From positions 1 to 32,994 of the forward strand of contig JBLIKP010000016.1 in assembly GCA_047635375.1 (NCBI GenBank): 32,994 nt of DNA, given 5' to 3'. Shown here one piece after another: positions 10,287 to 18,741 of this stretch. Position 1 is the stretch's first letter, and each line of letters begins with the position of its first letter. Source of the stretch: JBLIKP01 sp047635375. Lineage in GTDB: Bacteria > Bacteroidota > Bacteroidia > Sphingobacteriales > Sphingobacteriaceae. Both the position numbers and the translations under genes were made by a program. A model generated the notes under the pieces. That model did no database searches. It was not told the DNA's origin and worked only from the letters and a program-made list of their open reading frames with translations.

Positions 10287-11278
10287 TGTTATACCTATCA
10301 CACATAAAAAGCTGGACGCTACTGTTAATTACAGTCTTCGTTTTTGGGCAATCTTACGCCCAAAAACCAGACTGGTCAGTAGAGGCTAACAACTTTCAAA
10401 ATAACATGACTGTTACGGGAGTTCTAGAATTAGAGTCCGCAAATTCAACCGACACCAACGACATCGTCGCTGCCTTTGTCGGGAATGAATGTAGAGGGAT
10501 TGCAAAACCAATTTTCAACGAGAATAAGGGAGCATATTTCGTTTATTTCCTAATAATGAGTAATCAAAATTCGTCCGAGGAATTAACCTTCAAAATGTAT
10601 GATAGCAGCCTAGACAAAGTTGTGGATTGCGTTAATAAAATGGAGTTTAATTTAGATGAAATTGTTGGCTCAATTTCTAATCCTTACATTTTCACCAACC
10701 AAGCATTCAATGCAGAAATTGTTTCCTTCGGGATTAAAGGTGTGTCTCAAACCACAATATTAGATAGTTTGACGCGGAAGGTGAATGTAGAAATCCAGGG
10801 AAATGCCGACCTAGGCAATTTAATTGCAGAGTTTAGTTTAAGCCCTGGGGCAACAACAAAAATTGATACTGTCACTCAAGAAAGTGGTGTGACTGCAAAT
10901 GATTTTTCTTCACCAATAGTATATTCTATCTTCTCTGCCGATGGAAAAACCTCAAAAGATTGGGTGATCTCAATAGAAAAATCTGCTCCATTGTCAAACA
11001 ATCAATTTGAAGCAGATAATCTAATTTTGTTAGTCTTCCCTAATCCATTTGAAAGAGAGCTTAATGTCACCTTAGAATCCAATGAAGACGTAATTGGTAC
11101 AATTGCCATCTACGATGTTCAAGGGCGTGAAATAAGCGTGATTTTAGATCAAACATTCAAAGCTGGAACGAAATACTACGGATTCTTAAACGGTGATAAT
11201 TTATCATCAGGAGTTTACAATGTAGTTTCATCTACCAACAAAGGAGTGATTTCTAAAAAAGTTATTCTGGTTAAATAA
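10286..11278 (+). CDS. T9SS-sorted secreted protein sharing a module with the giant protein
   Basis: The protein has 330 residues. A signal peptide (hydrophobic TLLLITVFVFG, then QSYAQ) ends near residue 26. Residues 28-140 repeat the module seen twice at the end of the upstream giant protein: W.V, NMTVTG, VAAFVGNECRGIA, FKMYD and a closing GSISNP. Residues about 145-235 resemble Ig-like DUF5018-type repeats (LSPGATT, then PIVYSIFSADGKTSKDWVISI). A T9SS sorting domain (VFPNPFERELNV to the end) occupies about the last 85 residues. Its ATG overlaps the TAA of the giant gene by one base, which implies translational coupling and a shared transcript. I infer a companion surface protein of the same system. 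I do not recognise a specific function, and nothing points to enzymatic activity. Confidence 0.8.
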   Translation: MLYLSHIKSWTLLLITVFVFGQSYAQKPDWSVEANNFQNNMTVTGVLELESANSTDTNDIVAAFVGNECRGIAKPIFNENKGAYFVYFLIMSNQNSSEELTFKMYDSSLDKVVDCVNKMEFNLDEIVGSISNPYIFTNQAFNAEIVSFGIKGVSQTTILDSLTRKVNVEIQGNADLGNLIAEFSLSPGATTKIDTVTQESGVTANDFSSPIVYSIFSADGKTSKDWVISIEKSAPLSNNQFEADNLILLVFPNPFERELNVTLESNEDVIGTIAIYDVQGREISVILDQTFKAGTKYYGFLNGDNLSSGVYNVVSSTNKGVISKKVILVK

Positions 11279-11295
11279 ATAAATCTGTTTTAACT

Positions 11296-11332
11296 AAAAC
11301 CTCCGCTCTTAAATAAGGGTGGAGGTTTTTTT
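11296..11332 (+). terminator. Intrinsic terminator after the two T9SS cargo genes
   Basis: AAAACCTCC at 11296-11304 pairs perfectly with GGAGGTTTT at 11321-11329. The stem continues inward (11305-11310 with 11315-11320, including G-T wobbles) to an AAAT loop. A run of T residues through 11332 follows the stem. It lies 17 bases after the stop codon and separates this transcript from the downstream barrel gene. Confidence 0.9.
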
Positions 11333-11358
11333 ATGCCTTTATATTACCTTTATTCTTG

Positions 11359-13158
11359 ATGAGGATAACCCGCTTGTTTTTGACTTTTCTACTGTTTTTA
11401 AGTGCCAATAATTTAATGGCGCAAGAAGCGGGTGGGATTTCAAATCAAAAAGGAGAGAAGCTACTCATTGAACTTGAAGAGCTTTCAAAAAAGAAAACAC
11501 CGCTAGGACGACTAGTAAATGAAATGGTGGTTTTTAGAAAGCCCAAAGCACAATCATCACTCCAAAAACAAGGATATACAGAGAATATTTGGGCCCCTCA
11601 CGAGGGAAAAGTGGTTCGTTCAATTAAAATTGTGGGGCTTGATGTTTTCGGATTAAAAACGGTAAAGGCAACAAATCCATACAAGAAAACTTTCTTCAAA
11701 ATAGGGGATGGACTGCATGTGAAAACACAGCGAGTAGTCATCCGTAACATGATTCTTTTTAAAAATGGTGATGTGTTGGATCCGTTGGCTATTGGAGAGT
11801 CTGAACGATTGCTAAGAAGCGCTGCGTTCATTTATGATGCGAAAATTTTAGCTTCCGAAACCGATTCGTTTTCTGCGGACAGCATAGACATTACCGTTAT
11901 TGTAAGAGATAGATGGAGTATTGGAGCTGCCTTAAGTTATAATCCGCTTAATTTAAAAGGTAGGGTTAAACTACAAGAGTTAAATTTCCTAGGTCTTGGA
12001 CATGCAATTACCCTTGGAGCGGGTTTTCAAAACATACCCTTCGAAAGGCAAGGGCTTGAAGTTCAATACAATATTCCTAACGTTACCTATTATAATTTGA
12101 ACGGACGAGTAGCCTATGAAGATTTTGATGGGGTTAGCAAATTGACATTTGGCGGAGGTAGGGATTTCTTTTCCCCATCTACTGAGTTTGCTGGGGGAGC
12201 TTCCTTTAAGCTGTTGCAGAATAATTCACCTTTCCTTTATACTAAATATCCAGCCGAAGAGCTTCCTGTAAAAGCTTTTATTCAAGATTATTGGATAGGG
12301 TTTTCACCAGGAAGAGGCGATAAAGTAAAGCCTAAAATTGCCATAAGGGTAGTGAATACTAAATATACCCAACGACCTGATACGGGCCACGTGACCTACC
12401 AAGACAATACCATGTACTTGTTTGGAGTAGGAGTGAACAATAGACTGTTCTATCGGGATGCCTATTTATATAACCTAGGGGTTACTGAAGATGTTAGTGC
12501 AGGGAATCTCGCTGCCGTGATTATGGGGGTTAGAGTGCGTGAGCTTGAAACGTTGCCTTATTTAGGGGGTCGATATGCAATCGCAAACCATCAGCGCAGA
12601 GGAGGTTACCTTTTTGGGTCATTAGACGCGGGGACTTTTTATAAGGGCAACATCCCTGTTGAAGGGGTGGTTAGTGCCGATTTGAAGCTTATTTCGCGCT
12701 TGCAGACGATTAACGGCTGGGGTTGGCGCACATTTATTGGTCAGCGGTATTCAAAACGGTTTTCCAGCGTTACTAATCCCTCATTTACCTTAAACACTCG
12801 AAGGGAAATTAGAGGTATTACCATAACTCCTCCAGAAGGGAACCAGAAAATAGTTTGGAACGCCGAATCAGTGTTTTTCCCACCTTTCAAGCTTGCCGGG
12901 TTCACTTTTGCATTTAAGGCTTACGCCGATGTGGCAATAATTACTCCAGAAGCAATCTCGCTTAAAGATGGAGAGGTTTACCCTGCATTTGGAATTGGAA
13001 TACGTTTCAAAAACGAGCATTTAGTATTCCGTGCTATTCAAGTTAGTTTGAGTTATTTCCCAAAGGGTCCCAATCCGTTTAAATTAGTAGAGAATGACTC
13101 TAATGTGTTCGGATTCAATAAATTAAACTACTCCAAGCCTGGAGTGGTGTCGTTTTAG
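11359..13158 (+). CDS. Omp85/BamA-like outer-membrane beta-barrel protein
   Basis: The protein has 599 residues from the ATG at 11359. A TTG one codon upstream is also open, but the ATG is the more likely start. A signal peptide (LFLTFLLFLSANNLMAQ) precedes a helical, lysine-rich stretch. A POTRA-like region follows (VVRSIKIVGLDVFG near 92-105, then VVIRNMILFKNGDVLD and a strand ending DITVIVRDRW). From about residue 190 to the end the sequence alternates as membrane beta strands, with an NFLGLGHAITLGAG segment typical of the first barrel strands in the Omp85/TamA family, and it ends in an aromatic residue (VVSF). In this family the barrel inserts or translocates outer-membrane proteins or lipids. 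It has fewer POTRA domains than BamA, so it is probably a paralogue and not the essential BamA. It lies between a terminator and the dcw operon; a link to either neighbour is not shown. Confidence 0.7.
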   Translation: MRITRLFLTFLLFLSANNLMAQEAGGISNQKGEKLLIELEELSKKKTPLGRLVNEMVVFRKPKAQSSLQKQGYTENIWAPHEGKVVRSIKIVGLDVFGLKTVKATNPYKKTFFKIGDGLHVKTQRVVIRNMILFKNGDVLDPLAIGESERLLRSAAFIYDAKILASETDSFSADSIDITVIVRDRWSIGAALSYNPLNLKGRVKLQELNFLGLGHAITLGAGFQNIPFERQGLEVQYNIPNVTYYNLNGRVAYEDFDGVSKLTFGGGRDFFSPSTEFAGGASFKLLQNNSPFLYTKYPAEELPVKAFIQDYWIGFSPGRGDKVKPKIAIRVVNTKYTQRPDTGHVTYQDNTMYLFGVGVNNRLFYRDAYLYNLGVTEDVSAGNLAAVIMGVRVRELETLPYLGGRYAIANHQRRGGYLFGSLDAGTFYKGNIPVEGVVSADLKLISRLQTINGWGWRTFIGQRYSKRFSSVTNPSFTLNTRREIRGITITPPEGNQKIVWNAESVFFPPFKLAGFTFAFKAYADVAIITPEAISLKDGEVYPAFGIGIRFKNEHLVFRAIQVSLSYFPKGPNPFKLVENDSNVFGFNKLNYSKPGVVSF

Positions 13159-13249
13159 TACGATTTTCCCACATCCCCTACAAAATCGGTGATTTTTACC
13201 GCCCATTTCCCTTGAGTTTTCGTGGGTTTCCCACCAAGCATTTTAAACA

Positions 13250-13269
13250 TTTACCACGTTGGTGGTAAA
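13250..13269. repeat. Perfect inverted repeat TTTACCAC / GTGGTAAA
   Basis: Eight bases at 13250-13257 are the exact reverse complement of 13262-13269, with a GTTG spacer. The arm contains GTGGTA, the same hexamer that begins two of the phased units just upstream of mraZ. This suggests a further binding site for the same regulator, or an mRNA hairpin. There is no T-run, so it is unlikely to be a terminator. Confidence 0.5.
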
Positions 13270-13390
13270 ACTTGTCCGTTTCCCCCATTTTTTACCACCC
13301 TTTTATCAAAACAGCCTGATTTCAAGACGAAAGCCTATGCGGATTGGCGTAGAACATTGTGGAAATCAAGCCTCTTGTGGAAAACTTTTA

Positions 13391-13424
13391 GGGGGATAAA
13401 GTGGTAGAATGTGGTAGGTGGTGG
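13391..13424 (+). promoter_or_regulatory. Probable MraZ operator: 10-base-phased GTGG units
   Basis: Units start at exact 10-base intervals: GGGGG at 13391, GTGGTA at 13401, GTGGTA at 13411 and GTGGAG at 13421. The preceding bases give AAAGTGG, AATGTGG and GTGGTGG. Known MraZ boxes are short G-rich repeats of about 10-base period upstream of mraZ (TGGG repeats in E. coli, AAAGTG-type repeats in mollicutes), where MraZ represses its own operon. The block ends 36 bases before the mraZ ATG. A possible -7 element, TACTTTTA at 13435-13442, follows, so bound MraZ would cover the upstream promoter region. Confidence 0.75.
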
Positions 13425-13459
13425 AGAAAATTATTACTTTTACTTATCAGAAATAACCA

Positions 13460-13933
13460 ATGTCACAATTCATAGGAGAATATTATTGCAAGGTCGACGC
13501 GAAGGGGAGGGTAATGTTACCTACCTCTTTGAAGAAGCAGCTGCCTCCCGAAACCCAAGATCGATTCGTCGTGAATAGGGGTTTTGAAAAATGTCTTGTG
13601 CTCTATCCTCGCCAAGAGTGGGATGTGATAAGTGCTGATGTGAACAAGCTTAATCAATACGTGAAGAAGAATAGAGATTTCATTCGCTACTTCTATCGCG
13701 GCGCAACCGAAATGCTTTTAGATGGCACTGGAAGGTTGAATCTGCCGAAGCCTCTTTTGGGTTATGCAGGGGTTGATAAAGAGCTAGTCCTCTTCGCTTA
13801 TTCTAACCGCATCGAGATTTGGTCTAAAGACAATTACGATAGTTTAATGATGGACGAGCCTGCTGACTTTGCCGACCTTGCTGAGTCGGTTATGGGTGGC
13901 GGCGACAATAACCCCAGTATAGATAATGGCTAG
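13460..13933 (+). CDS. mraZ: Transcriptional regulator MraZ
   Basis: The protein has 157 residues, close to the usual MraZ length of about 150. It contains the two AbrB/SpoVT-like half-domains that define the family: DAKGRVMLP at residues 13-21 and DGTGRLNLPKPL near 88-99. MraZ forms a ring-shaped oligomer that binds phased G-rich repeats upstream of its own gene and represses the dcw operon. RsmH is reported to counteract it in E. coli. The phased GTGG units at 13391-13424 fit this. It is the first gene of the operon, and its last eight bases overlap the rsmH start, suggesting coupled synthesis. The C-terminal tail (MGGGDNNPSIDNG) is low-complexity and probably disordered. Confidence 0.97.
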   Translation: MSQFIGEYYCKVDAKGRVMLPTSLKKQLPPETQDRFVVNRGFEKCLVLYPRQEWDVISADVNKLNQYVKKNRDFIRYFYRGATEMLLDGTGRLNLPKPLLGYAGVDKELVLFAYSNRIEIWSKDNYDSLMMDEPADFADLAESVMGGGDNNPSIDNG

Positions 13934-14828
13934 TGAATATCATAATCCCGTAATGCTCCATGAATGTTTGGAAGGGCTAGCCATCAAGGCGAGCGGGATT
14001 TATGTCGATGTTACTTTCGGCGGTGGTGGTCATTCCAAAGCAATTCTTAAAAAAATTTCAGGAGGAAGGCTGTTGGCTTTCGATCAGGATGAAGATGCTT
14101 TGGAAAATGCGCCAAAAGATCCTCAGTTCACCTTTGTTCATCAGAACTTTCAATACATGAAAAAGTGGCTGAAGTTCCATGGTGTTGAAAAGGTTGATGG
14201 CATTCTTGCCGACCTTGGAATTTCTTCTCATCAAATCGATGTTCCAGAGCGCGGTTTTTCAACGCGTTTCGATGCGCCTCTTGATATGCGTATGGATACT
14301 GGCTCAAGTCTTTCGGCTGCGACCGTAGTAAATACTTACCCAGAAAATGAACTTCATAAGATTTTTGGGATGTACGGTGAGGTAAAAAATGCAAAAACGC
14401 TTGCGCGGACAATCGTTACTGCTCGATTAAACCTAGAAATTATATCCACGTTCGATTTGATCGATGTGATAAAAAATATTGCTCCCAAGGGGAAGGATTT
14501 TAAATATTACGCTCAGGTTTTTCAGGCTCTTCGAATTGAAGTAAATGGTGAGCTTGATGTGTTGAAAGAATTCTTAATGCAGTCGTCGGAAGTGTTGGCC
14601 CCCGGAGGTCGCTTAGTGGTAATGTCTTATCACTCTCTTGAAGACAGGTTGGTGAAGAATTTTATCCAAAAGGGAAAGTTTTCTGGTGAGTTGGAGAAGG
14701 ATTTTTACGGAAATCCAATTAAGCCATTGGAGGCAATTACCAGGAAAGCGGTAATGGCTTCTGACGAAGAAATAGAATTGAATGGCAGGGCGCGAAGTGC
14801 AAAGCTTCGTGTTGCCGAAAAAAAATAA
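13926..14828 (+). CDS. rsmH: 16S rRNA (cytosine1402-N4)-methyltransferase RsmH
   Basis: The protein has 300 residues, the normal length. It transfers a methyl group from S-adenosylmethionine to N4 of C1402 in the decoding centre of 16S rRNA. Visible family motifs are the SAM-binding TFGGGGHS at 30-37, FDQDEDAL, GILADLGISSHQID, the RGFS...DAPLDMRMD signature, YHSLEDRLVKNF and the C-terminal ARSAKLRVAEK. It was formerly called MraW. The ATG overlaps the end of mraZ by eight bases, so translation is likely coupled. Its place after mraZ is almost universal in bacteria. Confidence 0.97.
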   Translation: MASEYHNPVMLHECLEGLAIKASGIYVDVTFGGGGHSKAILKKISGGRLLAFDQDEDALENAPKDPQFTFVHQNFQYMKKWLKFHGVEKVDGILADLGISSHQIDVPERGFSTRFDAPLDMRMDTGSSLSAATVVNTYPENELHKIFGMYGEVKNAKTLARTIVTARLNLEIISTFDLIDVIKNIAPKGKDFKYYAQVFQALRIEVNGELDVLKEFLMQSSEVLAPGGRLVVMSYHSLEDRLVKNFIQKGKFSGELEKDFYGNPIKPLEAITRKAVMASDEEIELNGRARSAKLRVAEKK

Positions 14829-14829
14829 A

Positions 14830-15183
14830 ATGAATCGAGAAAAGCAATCGGAGAAAAAGACAAAGCCTGAGCGTCGCAAATTTCTGCGTCTTATTGCATT
14901 GACGACTAATTTTTCGAAAGCGAAGGTTCAAGAGTTTTTGCCTTTCGTGTTTTTCCTTGCCCTTCTTGCTCTTTTAAATATTGCCTCTCGACACAATGCC
15001 GAGAATATGGCAAGGGATATAAACATACTTAAGAAAGAAATAAAAGAGCTGCGTTGGGATTACATGACCAATAAAGCTGAGCTAATGTATATATGCAAGC
15101 AAACGGAAGTTGCCTTGCGTGTAGAGAGTTTAGGATTAAAAGAAAGTTTAACGCCACCTAAAAAGATTGTCCTTAAAAACTAA
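14830..15183 (+). CDS. ftsL: FtsL-like cell division protein
   Basis: The protein has 117 residues from the ATG at 14830, one base after the rsmH stop. An open frame reaches an earlier ATG at 14782 inside rsmH, but that would add residues with no family character. The layout is that of a small bitopic divisome protein: a very basic cytoplasmic tail (1-35), one membrane helix at 36-53 (FLPFVFFLALLALLNIA) and a periplasmic coiled coil at about 58-103 (ENMARDINILKKEIKELRW...). FtsL forms a complex with FtsQ and FtsB that activates FtsW-FtsI. The call rests on this architecture and on its position between rsmH and ftsI, because FtsL sequences diverge strongly. The stop overlaps the ftsI start by one base (TAATG). 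Confidence 0.85.
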   Translation: MNREKQSEKKTKPERRKFLRLIALTTNFSKAKVQEFLPFVFFLALLALLNIASRHNAENMARDINILKKEIKELRWDYMTNKAELMYICKQTEVALRVESLGLKESLTPPKKIVLKN

Positions 15184-17288
15184 TGAACGCTAGAAGAACC
15201 ATATTACATCGTGTTTACCTGTCCTTTGTGTTGGTTGGTGTTTTTGCCTTGCTTATTGTTTTGCAAGTGTTAAAACTTCAAGTGATTCAAGGAAGTGAGT
15301 GGCGTAGTAAGGCTGATAGCGTTTCGACCAACTATATAAATGTGGAGGCTGTCCGTGGGAATATATTCGCCAACGACGGAAGTCTTTTAGCTACCAGTCT
15401 TCCTGAATACGAGGTGAGGATGGATGTGAATGCTGATGGTCTTATTGATGAGGTTTTTTATTCTAAAGTCGATTCATTGGCCTGGTCACTAGCGAATTTC
15501 TACAAGGATAAAACGTATCAGGAATACAGCAAAGAATTAAAGTGGGCACGAAAAAACGGATCGCGTTATCATTTAATCCGACGGGGAGTTAATTTCCCTG
15601 AGCTTAAAATCATTAAAGACTTCCCAATTTTCAATTTAGGAAGGTTCAAGGGCGGGCTTGTAGTGGAGCAAAAAAACCGAAGAGTTAAGCCTTTCAAAGC
15701 ATTGGCGAGCCGTGCGATTGGTTATGTGAAGGAAGATATTAAAGTCGGATTAGAAGGGGCTTATGATGTTTATTTAGGCGGTACCACGGGGAAAAGGTTA
15801 ATGCAGCGTCTTCCAGGTGGTTTCTGGATGCCAATTAACGATGATGATGAAATTGCCCCTAGGGACGGTTACGATGTGATTACCACCATTGATGTCAATA
15901 TTCAAGATGTTGCGCACAATGCTTTAATGAAACAATTAACACTTCACGATGCCGATCACGGAAGTGTGGTGCTCATGGAGGTTCAAACTGGAGAGATCCG
16001 CGCGATTGCCAACCTCAGCCGCCTTGCCGAAGGTGTTTACGCCGAGGCTTACAATTACGCAGTAGGGGAGAGCACTGAGCCTGGATCGACTTTCAAGCTA
16101 GCTTCTATTATCGCTGCCCTTGAAGATGGTTATGTAGAAATCGAAGATTCTATTGATACCGACAGTGGCTTTGTTCAATATTACGACCTGGTTTTAAAAG
16201 ATTCTAAGGCGGGTGGCTACGGTAAGATTCCGGTAAGTGAGGCTTTTGCGTTTTCTTCAAACGTTGCCATCTCAAAAATAATCTTTGAGAATTACGGAAA
16301 TAAGCCTCAGAAATTCATAAACCACCTTCATAGAATGAAGTTGGATGAACCACTTGGACTAAACATCGCCGGTGAAGGAGTTCCTAGAGTTAAAAGCCCC
16401 GATGATAAATATTGGAGTGGAGTTTCACTTCCATGGATTTCTGTGGGATATGAAATTACCCTTACGCCACTTCAAACGCTAGTGCTTTACAACGCGGTAG
16501 CAAATAAAGGACGAATGATTGCGCCAATATTCGTGAAGGAAGTCCGCCAGCTTGGGAAGCCTGTTGAAAAATTTAAAGCGCGTGTTATCAATAGTAAAAT
16601 CGCGTCAGACAAAACCCTAAAGGATGTCCGCAAACTTCTAGAGATGGTAGTCGAAGAAGGAACAGCAACCAATCTAAGAAACGCCTCATATAAAATTGCA
16701 GGTAAAACCGGAACGGCGCAAATCGCGCAAGGAAGCACGGGGTACAAATTAAATCAGACTATCTATCAGGCATCGTTCGCTGGTTACTTTCCCGCCGACA
16801 ACCCAAAATACAGCTGTATTGTGGTAGTAAGCGCACCCTCAAAAGCGGTGTACTATGGAAACTTAGTAGCCGGCCCAATTTTCAAAGAAATATCAGATAA
16901 GGTTTACGCCTCGGGAATTGAGATGCATAAAGCTATTCCTGATACCACTGATGAGTCAGTATTCTACAGTCCACCAATCGCAAAACGAGGATTCTCTGAA
17001 GACACTCGATTAGCATATAAAGACATCGGCGTTAAGCCAACAATGAAAGGAAGTGACCCGTGGGTTAGGCCCTGGAAAGATGGAGATAGAATTGAATTAC
17101 TACCGCATAAAAATATTCGCGGATTGGTCCCCAACGTGCTTGGAATGACCTTGATGGACGCCATGTTTCTACTGGAAAATGAAAGTCTTTCAGTCGAAGT
17201 AAATGGAAGCGGAAAAGTTGTTAATCAAAGTATTGCTCACGGAACCAGAATTAAGGGAAGGCAAACTGTGAAGCTGGAATTAAAATAA
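15183..17288 (+). CDS. ftsI: Septal peptidoglycan transpeptidase FtsI (PBP3-type) with PASTA domain
   Basis: The protein has 701 residues. An N-terminal membrane anchor (about 11-35) is followed by the class B PBP dimerisation domain (from about 40; RGNIFANDGSLLATSLPEYE). The transpeptidase domain has all three active-site motifs: S302-T-F-K305 with the nucleophilic serine, S358-S-N360 and K508-T-G-T511. A single PASTA domain closes the protein (about 642-701; LVPNVLGMTLMDAMFLLEN). FtsI crosslinks septal peptidoglycan in partnership with FtsW. The PASTA domain is absent from proteobacterial FtsI but common in Bacteroidota and in SpoVD-type proteins. It starts one base inside the ftsL stop and ends directly against the murE start. 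Confidence 0.96.
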   Translation: MNARRTILHRVYLSFVLVGVFALLIVLQVLKLQVIQGSEWRSKADSVSTNYINVEAVRGNIFANDGSLLATSLPEYEVRMDVNADGLIDEVFYSKVDSLAWSLANFYKDKTYQEYSKELKWARKNGSRYHLIRRGVNFPELKIIKDFPIFNLGRFKGGLVVEQKNRRVKPFKALASRAIGYVKEDIKVGLEGAYDVYLGGTTGKRLMQRLPGGFWMPINDDDEIAPRDGYDVITTIDVNIQDVAHNALMKQLTLHDADHGSVVLMEVQTGEIRAIANLSRLAEGVYAEAYNYAVGESTEPGSTFKLASIIAALEDGYVEIEDSIDTDSGFVQYYDLVLKDSKAGGYGKIPVSEAFAFSSNVAISKIIFENYGNKPQKFINHLHRMKLDEPLGLNIAGEGVPRVKSPDDKYWSGVSLPWISVGYEITLTPLQTLVLYNAVANKGRMIAPIFVKEVRQLGKPVEKFKARVINSKIASDKTLKDVRKLLEMVVEEGTATNLRNASYKIAGKTGTAQIAQGSTGYKLNQTIYQASFAGYFPADNPKYSCIVVVSAPSKAVYYGNLVAGPIFKEISDKVYASGIEMHKAIPDTTDESVFYSPPIAKRGFSEDTRLAYKDIGVKPTMKGSDPWVRPWKDGDRIELLPHKNIRGLVPNVLGMTLMDAMFLLENESLSVEVNGSGKVVNQSIAHGTRIKGRQTVKLELK

Positions 17289-18740
17289 ATGATGCGTCTA
17301 AAAGACATATTGAACCATGTAGAGATTCTTTCGATTTCGGGGAATCCTGAAACTGAGATTTCAAACCTGCATTTTGATTCACGTAATGTGAACCAAGACG
17401 ACGTGTTTGTGGCTTTGGTGGGGACGTTGTCTGACGGTCATGATTATATTTCACAAGTTATTGAGGCAGGCGCCAGCGTGGTAATAGGTGAAAAAGAACT
17501 TGATTTAGGAGATGTCGCTTATGTTCAAGTGAAGGATTCAAAGCTTGCGTTAGCCGTTATGGCTGCGAATTTTTACGGCAATCCTGCCAAAGATTTAACC
17601 CTAATTGGCATTACTGGTACTAACGGGAAAACAACCGTGGCGAGCCTGCTTTTCGATGTGTTTACCGATTTGGGATACCCCTGCGGATTAATTAGCACTG
17701 TTGAAAATCGAATTATCAATAACGTAATTCCTGCAACACATACTACTCCAGATCCAATAAATTTAAATCTGCTTTACGCCGATATGGTTGCTGCAGGTTG
17801 CGAGTATTGCTTTATGGAAGTTAGCTCTCACGCATTGCACCAACAGCGTGTTCGTCCGCAAGATTTCAAAGTGGGCGTGTTTACAAATATTTCGCACGAC
17901 CATTTAGATTATCATGAGACAATGGATGAATACATCCGTGTGAAGAAAATGCTTTTCGATGGATTGTCAAAAACATCTTATGCCATTACCAACCTTGACG
18001 ATAAGCGCGGTGAGGTAATGCTACAAAATACAAAAGCGATAAAGTTAACCTATTCACTTCGCCGCCCTTCTGACTTTAAGGCAAAGATTCTGGAAAATCA
18101 TTTCGACGGATTGCTTTTAGATGTAGACGGGGAAGAAGTGTGGTGTAAAATGGTTGGGGAGTTTAATGCCTCAAATATACTAGCTGTTTTTGGGGTGACT
18201 CAAGCGTTAGGGATTGAGCGTCAAGAAGCGTTAAGAGTGTTAAGTACACAAAAAGGAGCGGAGGGTAGATTCGATTCTATGATTTCTGACGAAAAGGTTA
18301 TTGGAATTGTGGATTATGCACATACACCTGATGCACTTAAAAACGTGCTTCAAACCATTGAAAAAACCAGAAGAGGAATAGAAAAAGTAATAACCGTGGT
18401 GGGTTGTGGTGGCGATAGAGATCGTACAAAACGCCCGATAATGGCACAAGTTGCTTGTAGATACAGCAATACTGTAATTCTTACTTCCGACAATCCACGA
18501 TCTGAAAATCCTGAAACCATTATTGAAGAAATGATGGAGGGCGTTCAAATTTCGGATAGAAAAAAAGTCCTACAAATTCCAAATCGGCGTGAAGCCATAA
18601 AAACTGCATGCCACATGGCAAGTGAGGGTGATATTATCCTTATTGCTGGAAAAGGGCATGAAAAATACCAAGAGATTAAAGGTGAGCGTACTCACTTCGA
18701 TGATAAAGAAGAATTATTAAAACTGTTTAAAGCCTGCTAA
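17289..18740 (+). CDS. murE: UDP-MurNAc-L-Ala-D-Glu:meso-diaminopimelate ligase MurE
   Basis: The protein has 483 residues. It adds the third stem-peptide residue in the cytoplasm, using ATP. An N-terminal UDP-binding domain (LHFDSRNVNQDDVFVALVG) is followed by the ATP-binding G110-TNGKTT116 loop. TTPDP and the MEVSSHAL motif follow. D401-N-P-R404 is the signature of ligases specific for meso-diaminopimelate rather than lysine, so the cell wall is predicted to be DAP type. The first ATG directly follows the ftsI stop with no gap; a second ATG is the next codon, so the start could shift by one residue. It is part of the dcw operon. Confidence 0.97.
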   Translation: MMRLKDILNHVEILSISGNPETEISNLHFDSRNVNQDDVFVALVGTLSDGHDYISQVIEAGASVVIGEKELDLGDVAYVQVKDSKLALAVMAANFYGNPAKDLTLIGITGTNGKTTVASLLFDVFTDLGYPCGLISTVENRIINNVIPATHTTPDPINLNLLYADMVAAGCEYCFMEVSSHALHQQRVRPQDFKVGVFTNISHDHLDYHETMDEYIRVKKMLFDGLSKTSYAITNLDDKRGEVMLQNTKAIKLTYSLRRPSDFKAKILENHFDGLLLDVDGEEVWCKMVGEFNASNILAVFGVTQALGIERQEALRVLSTQKGAEGRFDSMISDEKVIGIVDYAHTPDALKNVLQTIEKTRRGIEKVITVVGCGGDRDRTKRPIMAQVACRYSNTVILTSDNPRSENPETIIEEMMEGVQISDRKKVLQIPNRREAIKTACHMASEGDIILIAGKGHEKYQEIKGERTHFDDKEELLKLFKAC

Positions 18741-18741
18741 C

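Larger units (their letters stand above)
13159..13459. promoter_or_regulatory. 301-base spacer upstream of the dcw operon
   Basis: No convincing gene is present; a 61-codon open frame at 13222-13407 has low complexity and no family resemblance. A weak inverted repeat (CGATTTT at 13161-13167 with AAAATCG at 13182-13188, then T5 at 13193) could be a poor terminator for the barrel gene. The rest holds scattered TTTACCAC/GTGGTAAA elements, including a perfect inverted repeat at 13250-13269, and the phased GTGG units listed separately. The spacer presumably carries the main dcw promoter. Confidence 0.6.

Noticed and set aside
11359..13158. The barrel protein as the essential BamA
   Set aside because: It is too short, with at most one or two POTRA-like regions, whereas BamA normally has five.
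13222..13407. 61-codon open frame in the mraZ leader
   Set aside because: It has no recognisable protein features and overlaps regulatory repeats; composition follows the spacer.
14782..14829. Upstream extension of ftsL
   Set aside because: The added 16 residues lie wholly inside rsmH, and a good ATG occurs one base after the rsmH stop.
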